From NCBI GenBank assembly GCA_965214025.1, contig CBDCAW010000071.1, forward strand, positions 55,031 through 119,030: 64,000 nucleotides of DNA, given 5' to 3'. Of the stretch, positions 35,070 to 44,513 are shown in pieces; within the stretch, counting starts at the first letter, position 1, and each line of letters starts with the position of its first letter. Under the pieces are notes generated by a model. The model ran no database searches. It saw only the letters and a program-made list of their open reading frames with translations, and had not been told where the DNA came from. Source of the DNA: Granulosicoccus sp965214025. Lineage in GTDB: Bacteria > Pseudomonadota > Gammaproteobacteria > Granulosicoccales > Granulosicoccaceae. The translations under genes were made by a program, and so were the position numbers.

Positions 35070-36629
35070 ATGGCCTCTAGTGAAAAACCTGCCGATTCGC
35101 CTTCCTCTACGCGGTCCGGCGCATCACGCGGACATGACAGCGGTATCGCTGACAGCGAAGTCATCGATAGGGACAAGGCTGCAGGTCGATGGCTTGCGCT
35201 CGCCAGGGCCGCGCTGAGCGACGGCGACGAATTCGACAGTCTGACGCGAGAGACGCTGGACGGGCCCGCCATCAAAGCCCTGTACCACGACCGGCCGGTC
35301 GCCGACCCTGAACAGCAGAGCGCGCAGGCAGGTAATACCGCCTCTGCGCGATCAGCCCGACCATCAGCCGAACAGGAACAATACAAGCCGGCGAACTCGC
35401 CACTCGACAACCGCGTTCTCATCCGCCCTGGTGTTGTCGATAGCAGTCGTCGGCAGATTCTCGACGCGCTCGAGGGCGGTGCCACATCGCTGGAGTTACC
35501 GACCAACGCCACGGGCGAGTCGCTTCCATTGCTGCTCGGCGATGTTTTTCTCGACATGGCGGGAATCAGCCTGCATTCCGGTGAGGCCACGAGCGCGGTA
35601 GCCGATGCTCTGATGACGTGCTGGGACGACAACGAGGTCTCGCCGCAAGCGGCCAGCGCAGAGTTCAATGCAGACCCCTACGCGACCTTGGCCAGACAAG
35701 GTGTGCTGGATCATGGTATCGAACATGAGATTGCTCAGATGACCACGCTGGCGGCAATCACTGCCGACACCTACCCGCACGTGACTGCCGTCGGTATCGA
35801 CACCGCCATACAGCACGATGCGGGCGCGTCACCTCGGCTCGAACTCATGGCGGGCATTGCCACCGCGAGCCGCTATTTCGAAGCACTTGTCGATTCAGGC
35901 ATGGCTCCTGAAGCCTGCGCTCGACAACTGGTGTTCCGCATCGCGCTCGACAGCGACTTCCTGATGAGCATCGTGAAGATCCGCAGCCTGCGCAGGCTGT
36001 GGCTTCACGTATTGCAGCATACGGGCATCTCGGGTGTGCCGGTTCGTATCGTGGCCATCACCTCCGAGCGCGAGATGTCGACGCGCGAACCGTGGATGAA
36101 CCACCTGCGGCACGTTTCGGCGTCGATGGCAGCCGTGCTCGGCGGCGTGGACGCCCTGATCGTGCTACCGCACGACCGGGTGGATGGGCGTTGTCTCAGC
36201 GAAAGCCCGCAACTGGGTGATCGTTTGGCCCGTAACGTCGCACTGGTGTTGCAGGAAGAGTCCTGGATGAATACCGTGCACGACCCCATGGGTGGAGCCT
36301 ACGCAGCCGAACACCTGACTCACGAGCTGTGCGGTCAGGTCTGGCAGGGGCTGCGCGATCTGCAGGCCGAGGGCGGGTATCTGGAAGCCCTGGTAAGCGG
36401 CGAATGGCAGCAGAGAATCACCGAGCTGCAGTCGCGACGCGTACGAGCACTGACGTCAGGGGAGAGGGTGATGGTCGGTGTGAATCGATTCGTCGAGGAT
36501 CAACCGGACGAACACCCTGATACCGACCTCGAAGGAACCGGCGGGGGGGAAGGCGGCGATACCGCCGACAAGGCCAGGCGCCCTCTGATCGAACCGCAAC
36601 GTGATGCTCGTACTCTCGGGGGCTGGTGA
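35070..36629 (+). CDS. mutA: Methylmalonyl-CoA mutase, small (non-catalytic) subunit
   Basis: 519 residues. TIM-barrel homolog of the mutase chain without the B12-binding domain: GDVFLDMAGISLHSGEATSAVADAL, VGIDTAIQHDAGASPRLELMAGIATA, FRIALDSDFLMSIVKIRSLRRLWLHV, and VHDPMGGAYAAEHLTHELC. It pairs with the catalytic subunit encoded next. The first 110 residues are disordered and Ser/Gln-rich. Stop and next start overlap as TGATG, consistent with equimolar synthesis. Confidence 0.93.
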   Translation: MASSEKPADSPSSTRSGASRGHDSGIADSEVIDRDKAAGRWLALARAALSDGDEFDSLTRETLDGPAIKALYHDRPVADPEQQSAQAGNTASARSARPSAEQEQYKPANSPLDNRVLIRPGVVDSSRRQILDALEGGATSLELPTNATGESLPLLLGDVFLDMAGISLHSGEATSAVADALMTCWDDNEVSPQAASAEFNADPYATLARQGVLDHGIEHEIAQMTTLAAITADTYPHVTAVGIDTAIQHDAGASPRLELMAGIATASRYFEALVDSGMAPEACARQLVFRIALDSDFLMSIVKIRSLRRLWLHVLQHTGISGVPVRIVAITSEREMSTREPWMNHLRHVSASMAAVLGGVDALIVLPHDRVDGRCLSESPQLGDRLARNVALVLQEESWMNTVHDPMGGAYAAEHLTHELCGQVWQGLRDLQAEGGYLEALVSGEWQQRITELQSRRVRALTSGERVMVGVNRFVEDQPDEHPDTDLEGTGGGEGGDTADKARRPLIEPQRDARTLGGW

Positions 36630-38845
36630 TGAGTGCTACCCACATCGATTTTCAGGCATTCGATCCGCCTCTCGCAGAGCCATTGCCAACGCCGGGTGCC
36701 AGCACTGACGACGTGACTTCCGGAGAGGTTGCCAGGTCTGATGCCACCGACAGCGACGATGGCCCGCTCCTGCCCGAAGGGATACGACTCGCAAGCCACT
36801 ACACGGAGAAAGACAGCACAGCTGCAGGCTTCACCCCAGACTTTCCCGGCCTGCCGCCGTTCACGCGTGGCCCCTACCCGACCATGTACGTCACCCGCCC
36901 GTGGACGATTCGCCAGTACGCGGGGTTCTCCACGGCGCAGGAGAGTAACGCGTTCTACCGCAGCAACCTGGCGGCGGGCCAGCGGGGTCTGTCGGTAGCA
37001 TTCGATCTGGCCACGCATCGTGGCTACGATTCCGATCATCCTCGTGTGTCCGGTGACGTGGGCATGGCGGGTGTGGCCATCGATTCGATTCTCGACATGC
37101 AGACGCTGTTCGACGGCATACCACTTGACCGGATGAGCGTGTCGATGACGATGAATGGCGCCGTGCTGCCGGTGCTCGCCTTGTATATCGCGGCCGCCGA
37201 GGAACAGGGTGTGGACAAGGCGAAGCTCACCGGCACGATCCAGAACGATATCCTCAAGGAGTTCATGGTTCGCAACACCTACATCTACCCACCGGCGGCA
37301 TCGATGCGCATCGTGGGTGATATCTTCCGCTACACCGCCGAGCACATGCCCCGCTACAACAGTATCAGCATCTCGGGTTATCACATGCAGGAAGCCGGTG
37401 CCACGGCCGATCTGGAACTGGCCTATACCCTGGCGGACGGTGTGGAATACCTGCGTACCGGTATCGGGGCAGGCCTTGGCGTCGACGAGTTCGCACCGCG
37501 CCTGTCGTTCTTCTGGGCGGTGGGCATGAACTACGCCATGGAGGTCGCCAAGCTGCGTGCCGCGCGGCTACTGTGGTGCCGCCTGGTGAAACCGTTCGAG
37601 CCGATCAACGAGAAGTCACTGTGCCTGCGCACCCACTGCCAAACCTCCGGCTGGAGCCTGACCGCGCAGGATGTGTACAACAACGTGACGCGCACGGCGG
37701 TGGAGGCGATGGCGGCGGTGCACGGACAGACCCAGTCGCTGCATACCAACGCCTTCGACGAGGCGCTCGCCCTGCCCTCCGATTTTTCGGCGCGCATCGC
37801 CAGAAACACGCAGCTGTTCCTGCAGCATGAAGCCGGTACCTGCGATACCGTCGATGTCTGGGGTGGCAGCCATTACCTGGAGACGCTCACGCGGCAACTG
37901 ACGGATCGCGCGTGGGAGCATATCGAGGAGGTAGAGGCCGAGGGCGGTATGGCCAGGGCGATCGAGGCCGGTATTCCGAAGCTGCGCATCGAAGAGGCAG
38001 CGGCACGCACTCAGGCGCGCATAGACTCGGGCGAACAGATGGTGGTCGGTGTGAACCGGTTCAGGCAAGCCAGTGAGCCACCGATCGACGTGCGTCAGGT
38101 GGACAATCGGCGTGTGCGCGAGCAGCAGATTCGTCAGCTTGAACGATTGCGTTCGGAGCGCGATGCCGATGCGCACGAGCGCGCTGTGACCGCATTGGAA
38201 ACCGGCGCCCGTGACGGCACCGGAAACCTGCTGGCCCTGGCAGTCGAGGCAGCGCGTGCGCGTGCCACGGTTGGCGAGATATCCGATGCCATGGAGAAGA
38301 CCTTCGGCAGACACACGGCACGGGTGCAGACCATCCAGGGGGTGTATCGTTCATCGATGCGAGACAGCCGGCAACTCGATGATTTGAACGAACGCCTCGA
38401 ACGATTTATCGATGACGAGGGGCGACGGCCGCGCATCCTGATCGCCAAGATGGGCCAGGACGGTCACGATCGCGGTCAGAAGGTGATCGCCACCGCCTTC
38501 GCGGATCTGGGGTTCGATGTAGATATCGGCCCGCTGTTCCAGACGCCCGAGGAGGTTGCTCGCCAGGCGGTCGATAACGACGTGCACGTGATCGGGGCAA
38601 GCTCGCTGGCCGCCGGCCACCTCACGCTGGTACCCGAACTCAAGCACGCTCTGCGACAGCTGGATCGCGACGACATCCTGATCGTGGTCGGTGGGGTGAT
38701 TCCCCCGCAAGACACGCCCAAGCTGGTGGAAGCCGGTGCGGCGGCCGTGTTTCCACCCGGCACGGTGATCAGCGAGGCTGCGATGGAGTTGCTGGAGAAC
38801 ATGTCGCGAAGTCTTGGTCACCCTGCCGTAACCGACGAACGCTAG
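36629..38845 (+). CDS. scpA: Methylmalonyl-CoA mutase, large (catalytic) subunit
   Basis: 738 residues. N-terminal substrate barrel (TRGPYPTMYVTRPWTIRQYAGF, then RGLSVAFDLATHRGYDSDHPR, then ISISGYHMQEAGA) and C-terminal cobalamin domain with KMGQDGHDRGQKVIA (DxHxxG, base-off His) and HVIGASSLAAGHLTLVPEL. It converts (R)-methylmalonyl-CoA to succinyl-CoA using adenosylcobalamin. ATG 36629 overlaps the mutA stop; an in-frame GTG one codon upstream is possible. Confidence 0.96.
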   Translation: MSATHIDFQAFDPPLAEPLPTPGASTDDVTSGEVARSDATDSDDGPLLPEGIRLASHYTEKDSTAAGFTPDFPGLPPFTRGPYPTMYVTRPWTIRQYAGFSTAQESNAFYRSNLAAGQRGLSVAFDLATHRGYDSDHPRVSGDVGMAGVAIDSILDMQTLFDGIPLDRMSVSMTMNGAVLPVLALYIAAAEEQGVDKAKLTGTIQNDILKEFMVRNTYIYPPAASMRIVGDIFRYTAEHMPRYNSISISGYHMQEAGATADLELAYTLADGVEYLRTGIGAGLGVDEFAPRLSFFWAVGMNYAMEVAKLRAARLLWCRLVKPFEPINEKSLCLRTHCQTSGWSLTAQDVYNNVTRTAVEAMAAVHGQTQSLHTNAFDEALALPSDFSARIARNTQLFLQHEAGTCDTVDVWGGSHYLETLTRQLTDRAWEHIEEVEAEGGMARAIEAGIPKLRIEEAAARTQARIDSGEQMVVGVNRFRQASEPPIDVRQVDNRRVREQQIRQLERLRSERDADAHERAVTALETGARDGTGNLLALAVEAARARATVGEISDAMEKTFGRHTARVQTIQGVYRSSMRDSRQLDDLNERLERFIDDEGRRPRILIAKMGQDGHDRGQKVIATAFADLGFDVDIGPLFQTPEEVARQAVDNDVHVIGASSLAAGHLTLVPELKHALRQLDRDDILIVVGGVIPPQDTPKLVEAGAAAVFPPGTVISEAAMELLENMSRSLGHPAVTDER

Positions 38846-38903
38846 TGGCTCTGCTAACTGATCTTGACGGGTCGAGAACCGCTATCATGCAGAAGGATCG
38901 ATA

Positions 38904-39890
38904 GTGGCGGCGCACGATCCGGACGCCTTAGCCGCCGGGGTGCTGCAAGGTGATCGAGGTCAGCTCTCTCGCGCCATCACACTGGTGGAATCGCGCCGCG
39001 ATGATCATCAGGAGCAGGCCCAGAGGATGTTGCAGCAGTTGCTGCCGCATACCGGCAAGGCTGTTCGCCTGGGCATCAGTGGCGTTCCCGGTGTCGGCAA
39101 GAGCACGCTGATCGAAGCGCTCGGCCGGCAATTGTTACGAGCCGGGAGAAGTCTTGCGGTACTGGCCATCGACCCGAGCAGCCGTCGCACCGGTGGCAGC
39201 ATTCTTGGCGACAAGACCCGTATGCCCACACTGTCCCTGGATGACCGAGCCTTCATTCGACCCTCGCCCACCGCTGGCCATCTGGGCGGCGTGACCCGGG
39301 TCACCCGTGAATCGCTGCTGGTGTGTGAGGCCGCCGGCTTCGATGTGGTCATCATCGAGACTGTCGGCGTCGGCCAGTCGGAAACGGTGGTCGCGGACAT
39401 GGTCGATTGCTACCTCGTGCTGATGCTGCCCGGGGCCGGTGACGAGCTTCAGGGCATCAAGAAAGGTGTGCTGGAACTTGCCGACATCATCGCCGTGAAC
39501 AAGGCGGATGGTGCCAACGAGCACGCCGCCGCCGATGCCCGGGCAGCCTATGAAAGGGCCTTGTCGATCCTGCAACGCGACGGTGCCTGGCGGCCGATCG
39601 CACTGGCGTGCAGCGCCGAACACGACACGGGTCTCGACGAACTGTGGCGGCATGTCGAAGCTCACCGCGCACTGTTGACAGACAACGGTGAACTGCAAGC
39701 CCGGCGTGAGCAGCAACAGATCGACTGGTTGTGGAGCAGCCTGGAGCTACGTGTGCTGGGCAGCCTGCGCAAGCGACCCGGCATGCCCGCTCTCATCAAG
39801 GAGGTGGAACAGGCCATCCGCCAGGGTAGCCAGACCGTGCCTCAGGGGCTGGATACGTTAATGCAACACTGGCAACAAACACCGAATTAG
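38904..39890 (+). CDS. meaB: Methylmalonyl-CoA mutase-associated GTPase MeaB
   Basis: 328 residues of the ArgK/MeaB G3E family. G1 is GVPGVGKSTLIEAL; switch and base motifs include DPSSRRTGGSILGDKTRM, VVIIETVGVGQSE, and ADIIAVNKADG. MeaB uses GTP to gate B12 loading and protect the mutase; it follows mutA-scpA by 58 bases. GTG start at 38904 with AAGGAT upstream. Confidence 0.96.
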   Translation: MAAHDPDALAAGVLQGDRGQLSRAITLVESRRDDHQEQAQRMLQQLLPHTGKAVRLGISGVPGVGKSTLIEALGRQLLRAGRSLAVLAIDPSSRRTGGSILGDKTRMPTLSLDDRAFIRPSPTAGHLGGVTRVTRESLLVCEAAGFDVVIIETVGVGQSETVVADMVDCYLVLMLPGAGDELQGIKKGVLELADIIAVNKADGANEHAAADARAAYERALSILQRDGAWRPIALACSAEHDTGLDELWRHVEAHRALLTDNGELQARREQQQIDWLWSSLELRVLGSLRKRPGMPALIKEVEQAIRQGSQTVPQGLDTLMQHWQQTPN

Positions 39891-40000
39891 AACCCGGCCC
39901 TCCCACACGATGGGTGATGGGTTCAGCACTACGCCCAAGCGCCCGTGGTCCCAAGCATCCGGTGGTCCTCACATACGACCGTGACGGGTTCAGCGCCGTA

Positions 40001-40318
40001 TCAAGTGTCGGGACCGCTGCGTTCCTGTACCAGCACCCAGGGCGCCACCACGACGCAATCGAAGCTCGGGCCGCGCTTCGCCCAGTCGCGCGCATCGTCG
40101 TCTGATGCCCGTGCCAGCACACCGCTGTCGATCCAGCGCTGAAACTGGGCCGCGTCGTTGTCTACCATGTGCTCGGCCGCCGTGATCAGATCGGTACCCG
40201 GTGCCAGGGTGACGACCACGCCACGGGCAAAATGACGAGCCAGCTCCGGCCACTCGAGGATGCCGGATTCCAGTGCAAGCCGTTCACGTACCGTTTGCTG
40301 CGGCTGCCCAGGGCTCAC
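40001..40318 (-). CDS. DUF2288 family protein
   Basis: 105 residues. The pattern RERLALESGILEWPELARHFARGVVV, then AAEHMVDNDAAQFQRWIDSGVLARASDDDARDW, then VVVAPWVLVQE is characteristic of DUF2288, small cytoplasmic proteins of unknown role in Proteobacteria and Cyanobacteria. GTG start. It begins at the stop of the upstream DUF2959 gene (GTGA overlap), so the two are translated together. Confidence 0.9.
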   Translation of the reverse strand: MSPGQPQQTVRERLALESGILEWPELARHFARGVVVTLAPGTDLITAAEHMVDNDAAQFQRWIDSGVLARASDDDARDWAKRGPSFDCVVVAPWVLVQERSGPDT

Positions 40319-40965
40319 GCAGGCTCCATCTGCTGAATGAACGCATCGGAGCGTTCGATCGAGCGATTCATCTGCTCGATGAGCCTGCCGATGTCGCCCT
40401 CCAGCGTGCTGAAGGTACCCTGCAGCGAACCGACCGCCTGCGCATTGAGGTTGTGCTTCAGGTAGAGCACGTTGTCCCGTAGGGTGGCCAGTACCGGCTT
40501 CATGCTGGCTTCGGCCTCTTTCATGCTCGCCAACATCTCGCCATAGCGTGCCTGCGTCTCCTTGAGCCGGGCCTCGCTGTCGCGCTTCAGGTTCGCGTCG
40601 GTGTACTGCCTGATCTCTTCATTCCATTCATCGAACAGGTCGTTGGCGACTTCCTCGACCTCACTGATCTGCTCGGACACCTCGTCGGACGCCTCCACAC
40701 TGTCGTCGTATTCCGACTGCAGGCGCGAATAGGCCTTCTTCAGCCCGGTTTCCTCGATGTTCACGACCGAGCCGAAACGCTCGAGAGCGTCCTTGAACTC
40801 CTCCTGGGCATCTTTCTGAGCGTCTCGCGCATCCTTGACATTGCCGACCAACAGATCACGCTTGTGTAGCCCCACCTTTTCCAGCGCGTTGTACTTGAGC
40901 GTACTACATCCCGCCACGAGCGCGAGCAGCAGAACCAGGGAAAGCGAACGGGTGAGAAGGGTCAT
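40315..40965 (-). CDS. DUF2959 coiled-coil lipoprotein
   Basis: 216 residues. Lipobox LALVAGC after a short hydrophobic stretch predicts a lipoprotein. The mature part is a long coiled coil of alternating charged heptads (RDAQKDAQEEFKDALERFGS, then EVSEQISEVEEVANDLFDEWNEEI, then MNRSIERSDAFIQQMEPA) that defines DUF2959. Function unknown; likely an envelope scaffold. ATG 40965 was chosen over an upstream frame that would bury the signal peptide. Confidence 0.88.
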   Translation of the reverse strand: MTLLTRSLSLVLLLALVAGCSTLKYNALEKVGLHKRDLLVGNVKDARDAQKDAQEEFKDALERFGSVVNIEETGLKKAYSRLQSEYDDSVEASDEVSEQISEVEEVANDLFDEWNEEIRQYTDANLKRDSEARLKETQARYGEMLASMKEAEASMKPVLATLRDNVLYLKHNLNAQAVGSLQGTFSTLEGDIGRLIEQMNRSIERSDAFIQQMEPA

Positions 40966-41197
40966 CGTGCGAGGGTATCCGAATGAGTGTTGTCGGCCCG
41001 AAGATGTGCCGCAGGGCTCCTTTAAGTATAGACATCCGCGTGTAATACACAGCATGAACAGGGTTGCCTGGCAGTATTTCCCTCGGTCATATTGCCGAGT
41101 GGTGCACACTATTCGTGACCGTAACGGCTGAATGCAGTGCTATTCTGCCGTTTCGCACCATTATTCCGATGTCGACCCAACCCTTCCGGCGTAGCGT

Positions 41198-41725
41198 ATG
41201 GACATCAAGGATTTCATCCGGACCATTCCGGACTATCCCAAGCCCGGCATCCAGTTTCGCGATGTCTCCACCCTGTTCGGTAACGCGCGCGGTTTCCGCA
41301 TGGCGATCGACACACTGCTGCACCCGTTCGCAGGCGACGAGATCGACAAGGTGGCGGCACTTGAAGCCCGCGGCTTCATTCTCGGCGGCGCCGTCGCGCA
41401 TCAGCTTTCGGTCGGCTTCGTGCCGATCCGCAAGCGCGGCAAGTTGCCAGGCAACACGCTGGCCGAATCCTACACGTTGGAATACGGGGAAGACGTCGTC
41501 GAGATCCATGAAGATGCCATCGAGCCCGGTGAGCGGGTATTGGTCGTCGATGACCTGATTGCCACCGGCGGCACCTGTGCAGCCGGAGTGCGGCTGTTGC
41601 GCCGTCTCGGTGCCGAAGTGGTGGGCTGTGCCTTCGTCATCGACCTGCCCGAGCTCGGTGGCCGCGCGAAGGTAGAGGCCCTGGAAGTTCCCGTTTATAG
41701 CTTGTGCGAATACGCGGGCGAGTGA
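41198..41725 (+). CDS. apt: Adenine phosphoribosyltransferase
   Basis: 175 residues. Salvages adenine to AMP. IRTIPDYPKPGIQFRDVSTLF at the N-terminus, the EARGFILGGAVAHQL flexible loop region, and the PRPP-binding VLVVDDLIATGGTCAAGV are typical. Length is normal. Single-gene unit with convergent neighbour downstream. Confidence 0.97.
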   Translation: MDIKDFIRTIPDYPKPGIQFRDVSTLFGNARGFRMAIDTLLHPFAGDEIDKVAALEARGFILGGAVAHQLSVGFVPIRKRGKLPGNTLAESYTLEYGEDVVEIHEDAIEPGERVLVVDDLIATGGTCAAGVRLLRRLGAEVVGCAFVIDLPELGGRAKVEALEVPVYSLCEYAGE

Positions 41726-41815
41726 ATCGCTCGAAAGCGCCTGTTCCGGCAAGACAGCCGGCGCTCCAGCTCGAACCCCCATGGGCCGGCCTTCGCAACC
41801 CACCGGGAGGGCGCC

Positions 41816-42469
41816 TCAGGGGCTCATGCGACCATCGTCCAGCACCCGTTCGATTACCTTACGAACAGCCTGCACCGTCGCCCGCTCGGTAGCATTCACA
41901 CCAGACCCGTCGGTGCCTGCCGCTGCCGGTGCGGAGTCTACCGAGTAGTATCCTGCCACTTCGGACACCGCCGTCGGCACCTTGCCAGGCGCAGTCGCAG
42001 TGCCTGGGGACGCCGGCACGGGATCAGCGTGCACCGATCTCGTCGGCATGCTCAACTGCGATGGCTTGGACACATGCTCGGCAGCGTCGGCACGGCCAGC
42101 GGCGTCGAGCCCAGCGATGAAGATCAACGGCCGAAGCTTTTCCAGGGTAACGGGCCCGATGCCCTTGACATCCAGCAGCTCATCCACCGATGAAAACCTG
42201 CCCTGAGTATCGCGATGGTCGACGATCGCCTGAGCCTTCACCGGCCCGACACCGGGCAGATGTTCTGCCAGGGCCGCAGGATCAGCCTGGTTGACATCGA
42301 TCCGGGAATCGGCCGCCGGGGCTGACCGTGCGAAGGCGTTGGGCGAACCGGCTGCCATGACGGCGACCGGCAAGGCCAAAGAGAGCACCACACCGGCGAA
42401 AGCGCGCCATGATGGGAATAGCGTACGGGCACCGGCGAGGGACCGATGTGATCGGGTAGAACGGAGCAT
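41816..42469 (-). CDS. Exported ComEA-like helix-hairpin-helix protein
   Basis: 217 residues. An N-terminal basic and hydrophobic segment (WRAFAGVVLSLALPVAVMAA) suggests export or membrane anchoring. Residues about 57-115 hold a ComEA-type double HhH: IDVNQADPAALAEHLPGVGPVKAQAIVDHR, then GRFSSVDELLDVKGIGPVTLEKLRP. Such proteins bind double-stranded DNA in the periplasm during transformation. The C-terminal 100 residues are Ala/Pro-rich with a short helical end (RATVQAVRKVIERVLDD), which most ComEA proteins lack. DNA uptake is a plausible role. Confidence 0.85.
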   Translation of the reverse strand: MLRSTRSHRSLAGARTLFPSWRAFAGVVLSLALPVAVMAAGSPNAFARSAPAADSRIDVNQADPAALAEHLPGVGPVKAQAIVDHRDTQGRFSSVDELLDVKGIGPVTLEKLRPLIFIAGLDAAGRADAAEHVSKPSQLSMPTRSVHADPVPASPGTATAPGKVPTAVSEVAGYYSVDSAPAAAGTDGSGVNATERATVQAVRKVIERVLDDGRMSP

Positions 42470-42602
42470 GACGACATCCTTGTCGTGTATCGATCGCTAA
42501 CGATACCAGAGTCCATCGCGCTTGGCCCGCCGGGAACTGAAGGTTAGACTCTCGGCTTCCGGGGGCCAGCCAGACGGCTCCTCTACGAAAACTGCGGCAG
42601 GG

Positions 42603-43715
42603 ATGAACTTGATCGGTTTCTATTGCATCGTGCTGGTTATGGTGATCGCCACGGCTCTGCCCCTCTCCACCTGTCGCTACTGGTGGGTGCGTGGTCTGGA
42701 TTTTCCGCGCCTGCTGATCGCCACGACGCTGACGCTGCTATGGCTGCTCTGGTTGATACTGTACGTCGACGGCCACGAGCCCATGCTGCTTGCGATCATT
42801 GCACTGAGCGTAGCCTTGGGCTACCAGCTGTGGTGGATTCTCCCTTATACGGAAGTGCACGACCAAGAAGTGCTGGGCGCAACCGCACGGGAGCGCGAGG
42901 AATGCCCGTCGATCAAGCTGGTGACCAGCAACGTTCTGATGACCAACCGGAAGCCTGCTCGACTGCTCGGGCTGATCGAGGACTTCCAGCCGCACGTCGT
43001 GGCGGCGCTCGAAACTGATCAATGGTGGCAAGACCAGCTCGATGCGGCACTGCACGACTACCCGCACCGCATCGCCTGCCCGTTGGACAACAAGTACGGC
43101 ATGCACGTGTACTCACGGTTGCCGTTGGAGAATGCTTCCACGCAATTCATGGTGGAAGCCGATATCCCTTCGATGCACGCCACGCTGCGCCTCGACGATG
43201 ACGAGCGAATCGACTTCCACGTCGTGCACCCCACGCCACCGGCGCCCGGGGAGAACGAACGCTCCACGGAACGCGATGTCGAGATGCTGATCCTGGCAGG
43301 CCACCTGGAAGGGCACGATAGACCCACTATCGTGGCAGGCGACCTGAACGATGTGGCATGGTCAGCCACCACCCGCTTGTTTCGGCGCATCAGCGGGCTG
43401 CTGGACCCGCGCGTGGGCCGTGGCATGTACAACACGTTCTCGGCCGATTACCCGTTCCTGCGCTGGCCACTCGACCACGTCTTCGTCTCCGATCACTTTC
43501 GCATAGCCAGGCTGGAACGCTTGCCATACATCGGTTCCGATCACTTCCCGATAGCGATGCATCTGATCCTCACGAACCGAAACGATCAGCGTGCCCAGCT
43601 CGACCCGGACGAGGTCGATCACGAGTTGGCCGAAGAGATCATGGATACAGATGTCGCCCGTCAGGCGAACGGGCTGGATATCGACAGAGACGAAGGCGCC
43701 GAGCGTGATCCGTGA
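42603..43715 (+). CDS. Membrane-anchored endonuclease/exonuclease/phosphatase family protein (YafD-like)
   Basis: 370 residues. Three hydrophobic segments in the first 100 residues (IGFYCIVLVMVIATALPLS, then LLIATTLTLLWLLWLILYV, then MLLAIIALSVALGYQLWWI) anchor a cytoplasmic or periplasmic EEP catalytic domain with TSNVLMTNRKP, AALETDQWW, TIVAGDLNDVAWSAT, PLDHVFVSDHF and GSDHFPIAM, all expected catalytic positions. ATG 42603 starts at the first membrane segment. Substrate unknown. Coupled by GTGA to the next gene. Confidence 0.87.
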   Translation: MNLIGFYCIVLVMVIATALPLSTCRYWWVRGLDFPRLLIATTLTLLWLLWLILYVDGHEPMLLAIIALSVALGYQLWWILPYTEVHDQEVLGATAREREECPSIKLVTSNVLMTNRKPARLLGLIEDFQPHVVAALETDQWWQDQLDAALHDYPHRIACPLDNKYGMHVYSRLPLENASTQFMVEADIPSMHATLRLDDDERIDFHVVHPTPPAPGENERSTERDVEMLILAGHLEGHDRPTIVAGDLNDVAWSATTRLFRRISGLLDPRVGRGMYNTFSADYPFLRWPLDHVFVSDHFRIARLERLPYIGSDHFPIAMHLILTNRNDQRAQLDPDEVDHELAEEIMDTDVARQANGLDIDRDEGAERDP

Positions 43716-44131
43716 ACGATGGCGGCAGGCATGACGAGTCATCGGAACCGACGTCGGATTCGTTGTTCCGTGCCTTGCGCGAGCGGGTTCAGGCCGGCAC
43801 CGAAACCCTGACGGCAACCCTTGCTCTGGCGTTGGCCGAGGCGCGGCTGGCGGCCACCAGCGCCGCCTTGATGTTGATAATCGTACAGTTGTTGATGGCT
43901 ACCGTGATCATCGTCTGGTTGCTGTGCGTTGCCCTGCTGGGCGTTGCCTTGCACGCTGCGGGCATGAGTGTGCCTGCGGTGCTGATGATCGCCGTGATGG
44001 TGCATATGGTGCTGTTCGCACTGCTCATCTGGGCGGCGTTCAGGCTGTCCAGACACCTCGCCTTCACCCATACGCGCGAGGCGCTTGCCTACCGGCGTGA
44101 GCTGTCCGACACTATCGACCAAACGGGCTGA
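43712..44131 (+). CDS. YqjE-like phage-holin-superfamily membrane protein
   Basis: 139 residues. An amphipathic N-terminal helix (LFRALRERVQAGTETLTATL) is followed by two membrane helices (AALMLIIVQLLMATVIIVWLLCVALL and VPAVLMIAVMVHMVLFALLIW). This is the Phage_holin_3_6/YqjE layout. YqjE proteins typically lie next to YqjD-like (DUF883) and YqjK-like genes, exactly the order seen here, and are linked to stationary-phase membrane association. GTG start overlaps the upstream stop. Confidence 0.8.
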   Translation: MNDGGRHDESSEPTSDSLFRALRERVQAGTETLTATLALALAEARLAATSAALMLIIVQLLMATVIIVWLLCVALLGVALHAAGMSVPAVLMIAVMVHMVLFALLIWAAFRLSRHLAFTHTREALAYRRELSDTIDQTG

Positions 44132-44195
44132 ACGGGCCGCGCCCTTCAGTGTGAAATGCCTCATCAACTCATAGATCAACCCATCGGAGCACGTC

Positions 44196-44507
44196 ATGGC
44201 AACTTCCGGAACTGCAGCTGTCGGCAAGACAGCCGATACCGCGCATGAAAGCGTGGAGAAGGCGTCACGCAAGGCACACGAGGCCATAGAAGGGGTGGAA
44301 AAACGCACACGTGACGGCATCGAGGCCGGCCGCGAAAAACTGAAGTCTGCCACGGAGGCGGTGGAACAGATGGAAGCCCAGGCCGAAGTGTCGCTTGAAG
44401 AAGCAACAGCCACGGTTACACGCTACATTCAGGAAAAGCCGCTGCAGGCAGCTGGCATCGCCTTCGCTGCGGGCGTGTTCGCATCGCTGCTTCTGCGTCG
44501 TGGCTGA
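44196..44507 (+). CDS. DUF883 (ElaB/YqjD-like) membrane protein
   Basis: 103 residues: a long charged helix (AHESVEKASRKAHEAIEGVEK, then EAGREKLKSATEAVEQMEAQ) followed by one C-terminal hydrophobic helix with the GIAFAAGVFASLLLRRG end. This is the tail-anchored layout of ElaB/YqjD, which bind 100S ribosomes to the inner membrane in stationary phase. Partner of the upstream YqjE-like and downstream YqjK-like genes. Confidence 0.9.
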   Translation: MATSGTAAVGKTADTAHESVEKASRKAHEAIEGVEKRTRDGIEAGREKLKSATEAVEQMEAQAEVSLEEATATVTRYIQEKPLQAAGIAFAAGVFASLLLRRG

Positions 44508-44513
44508 TCGCCG

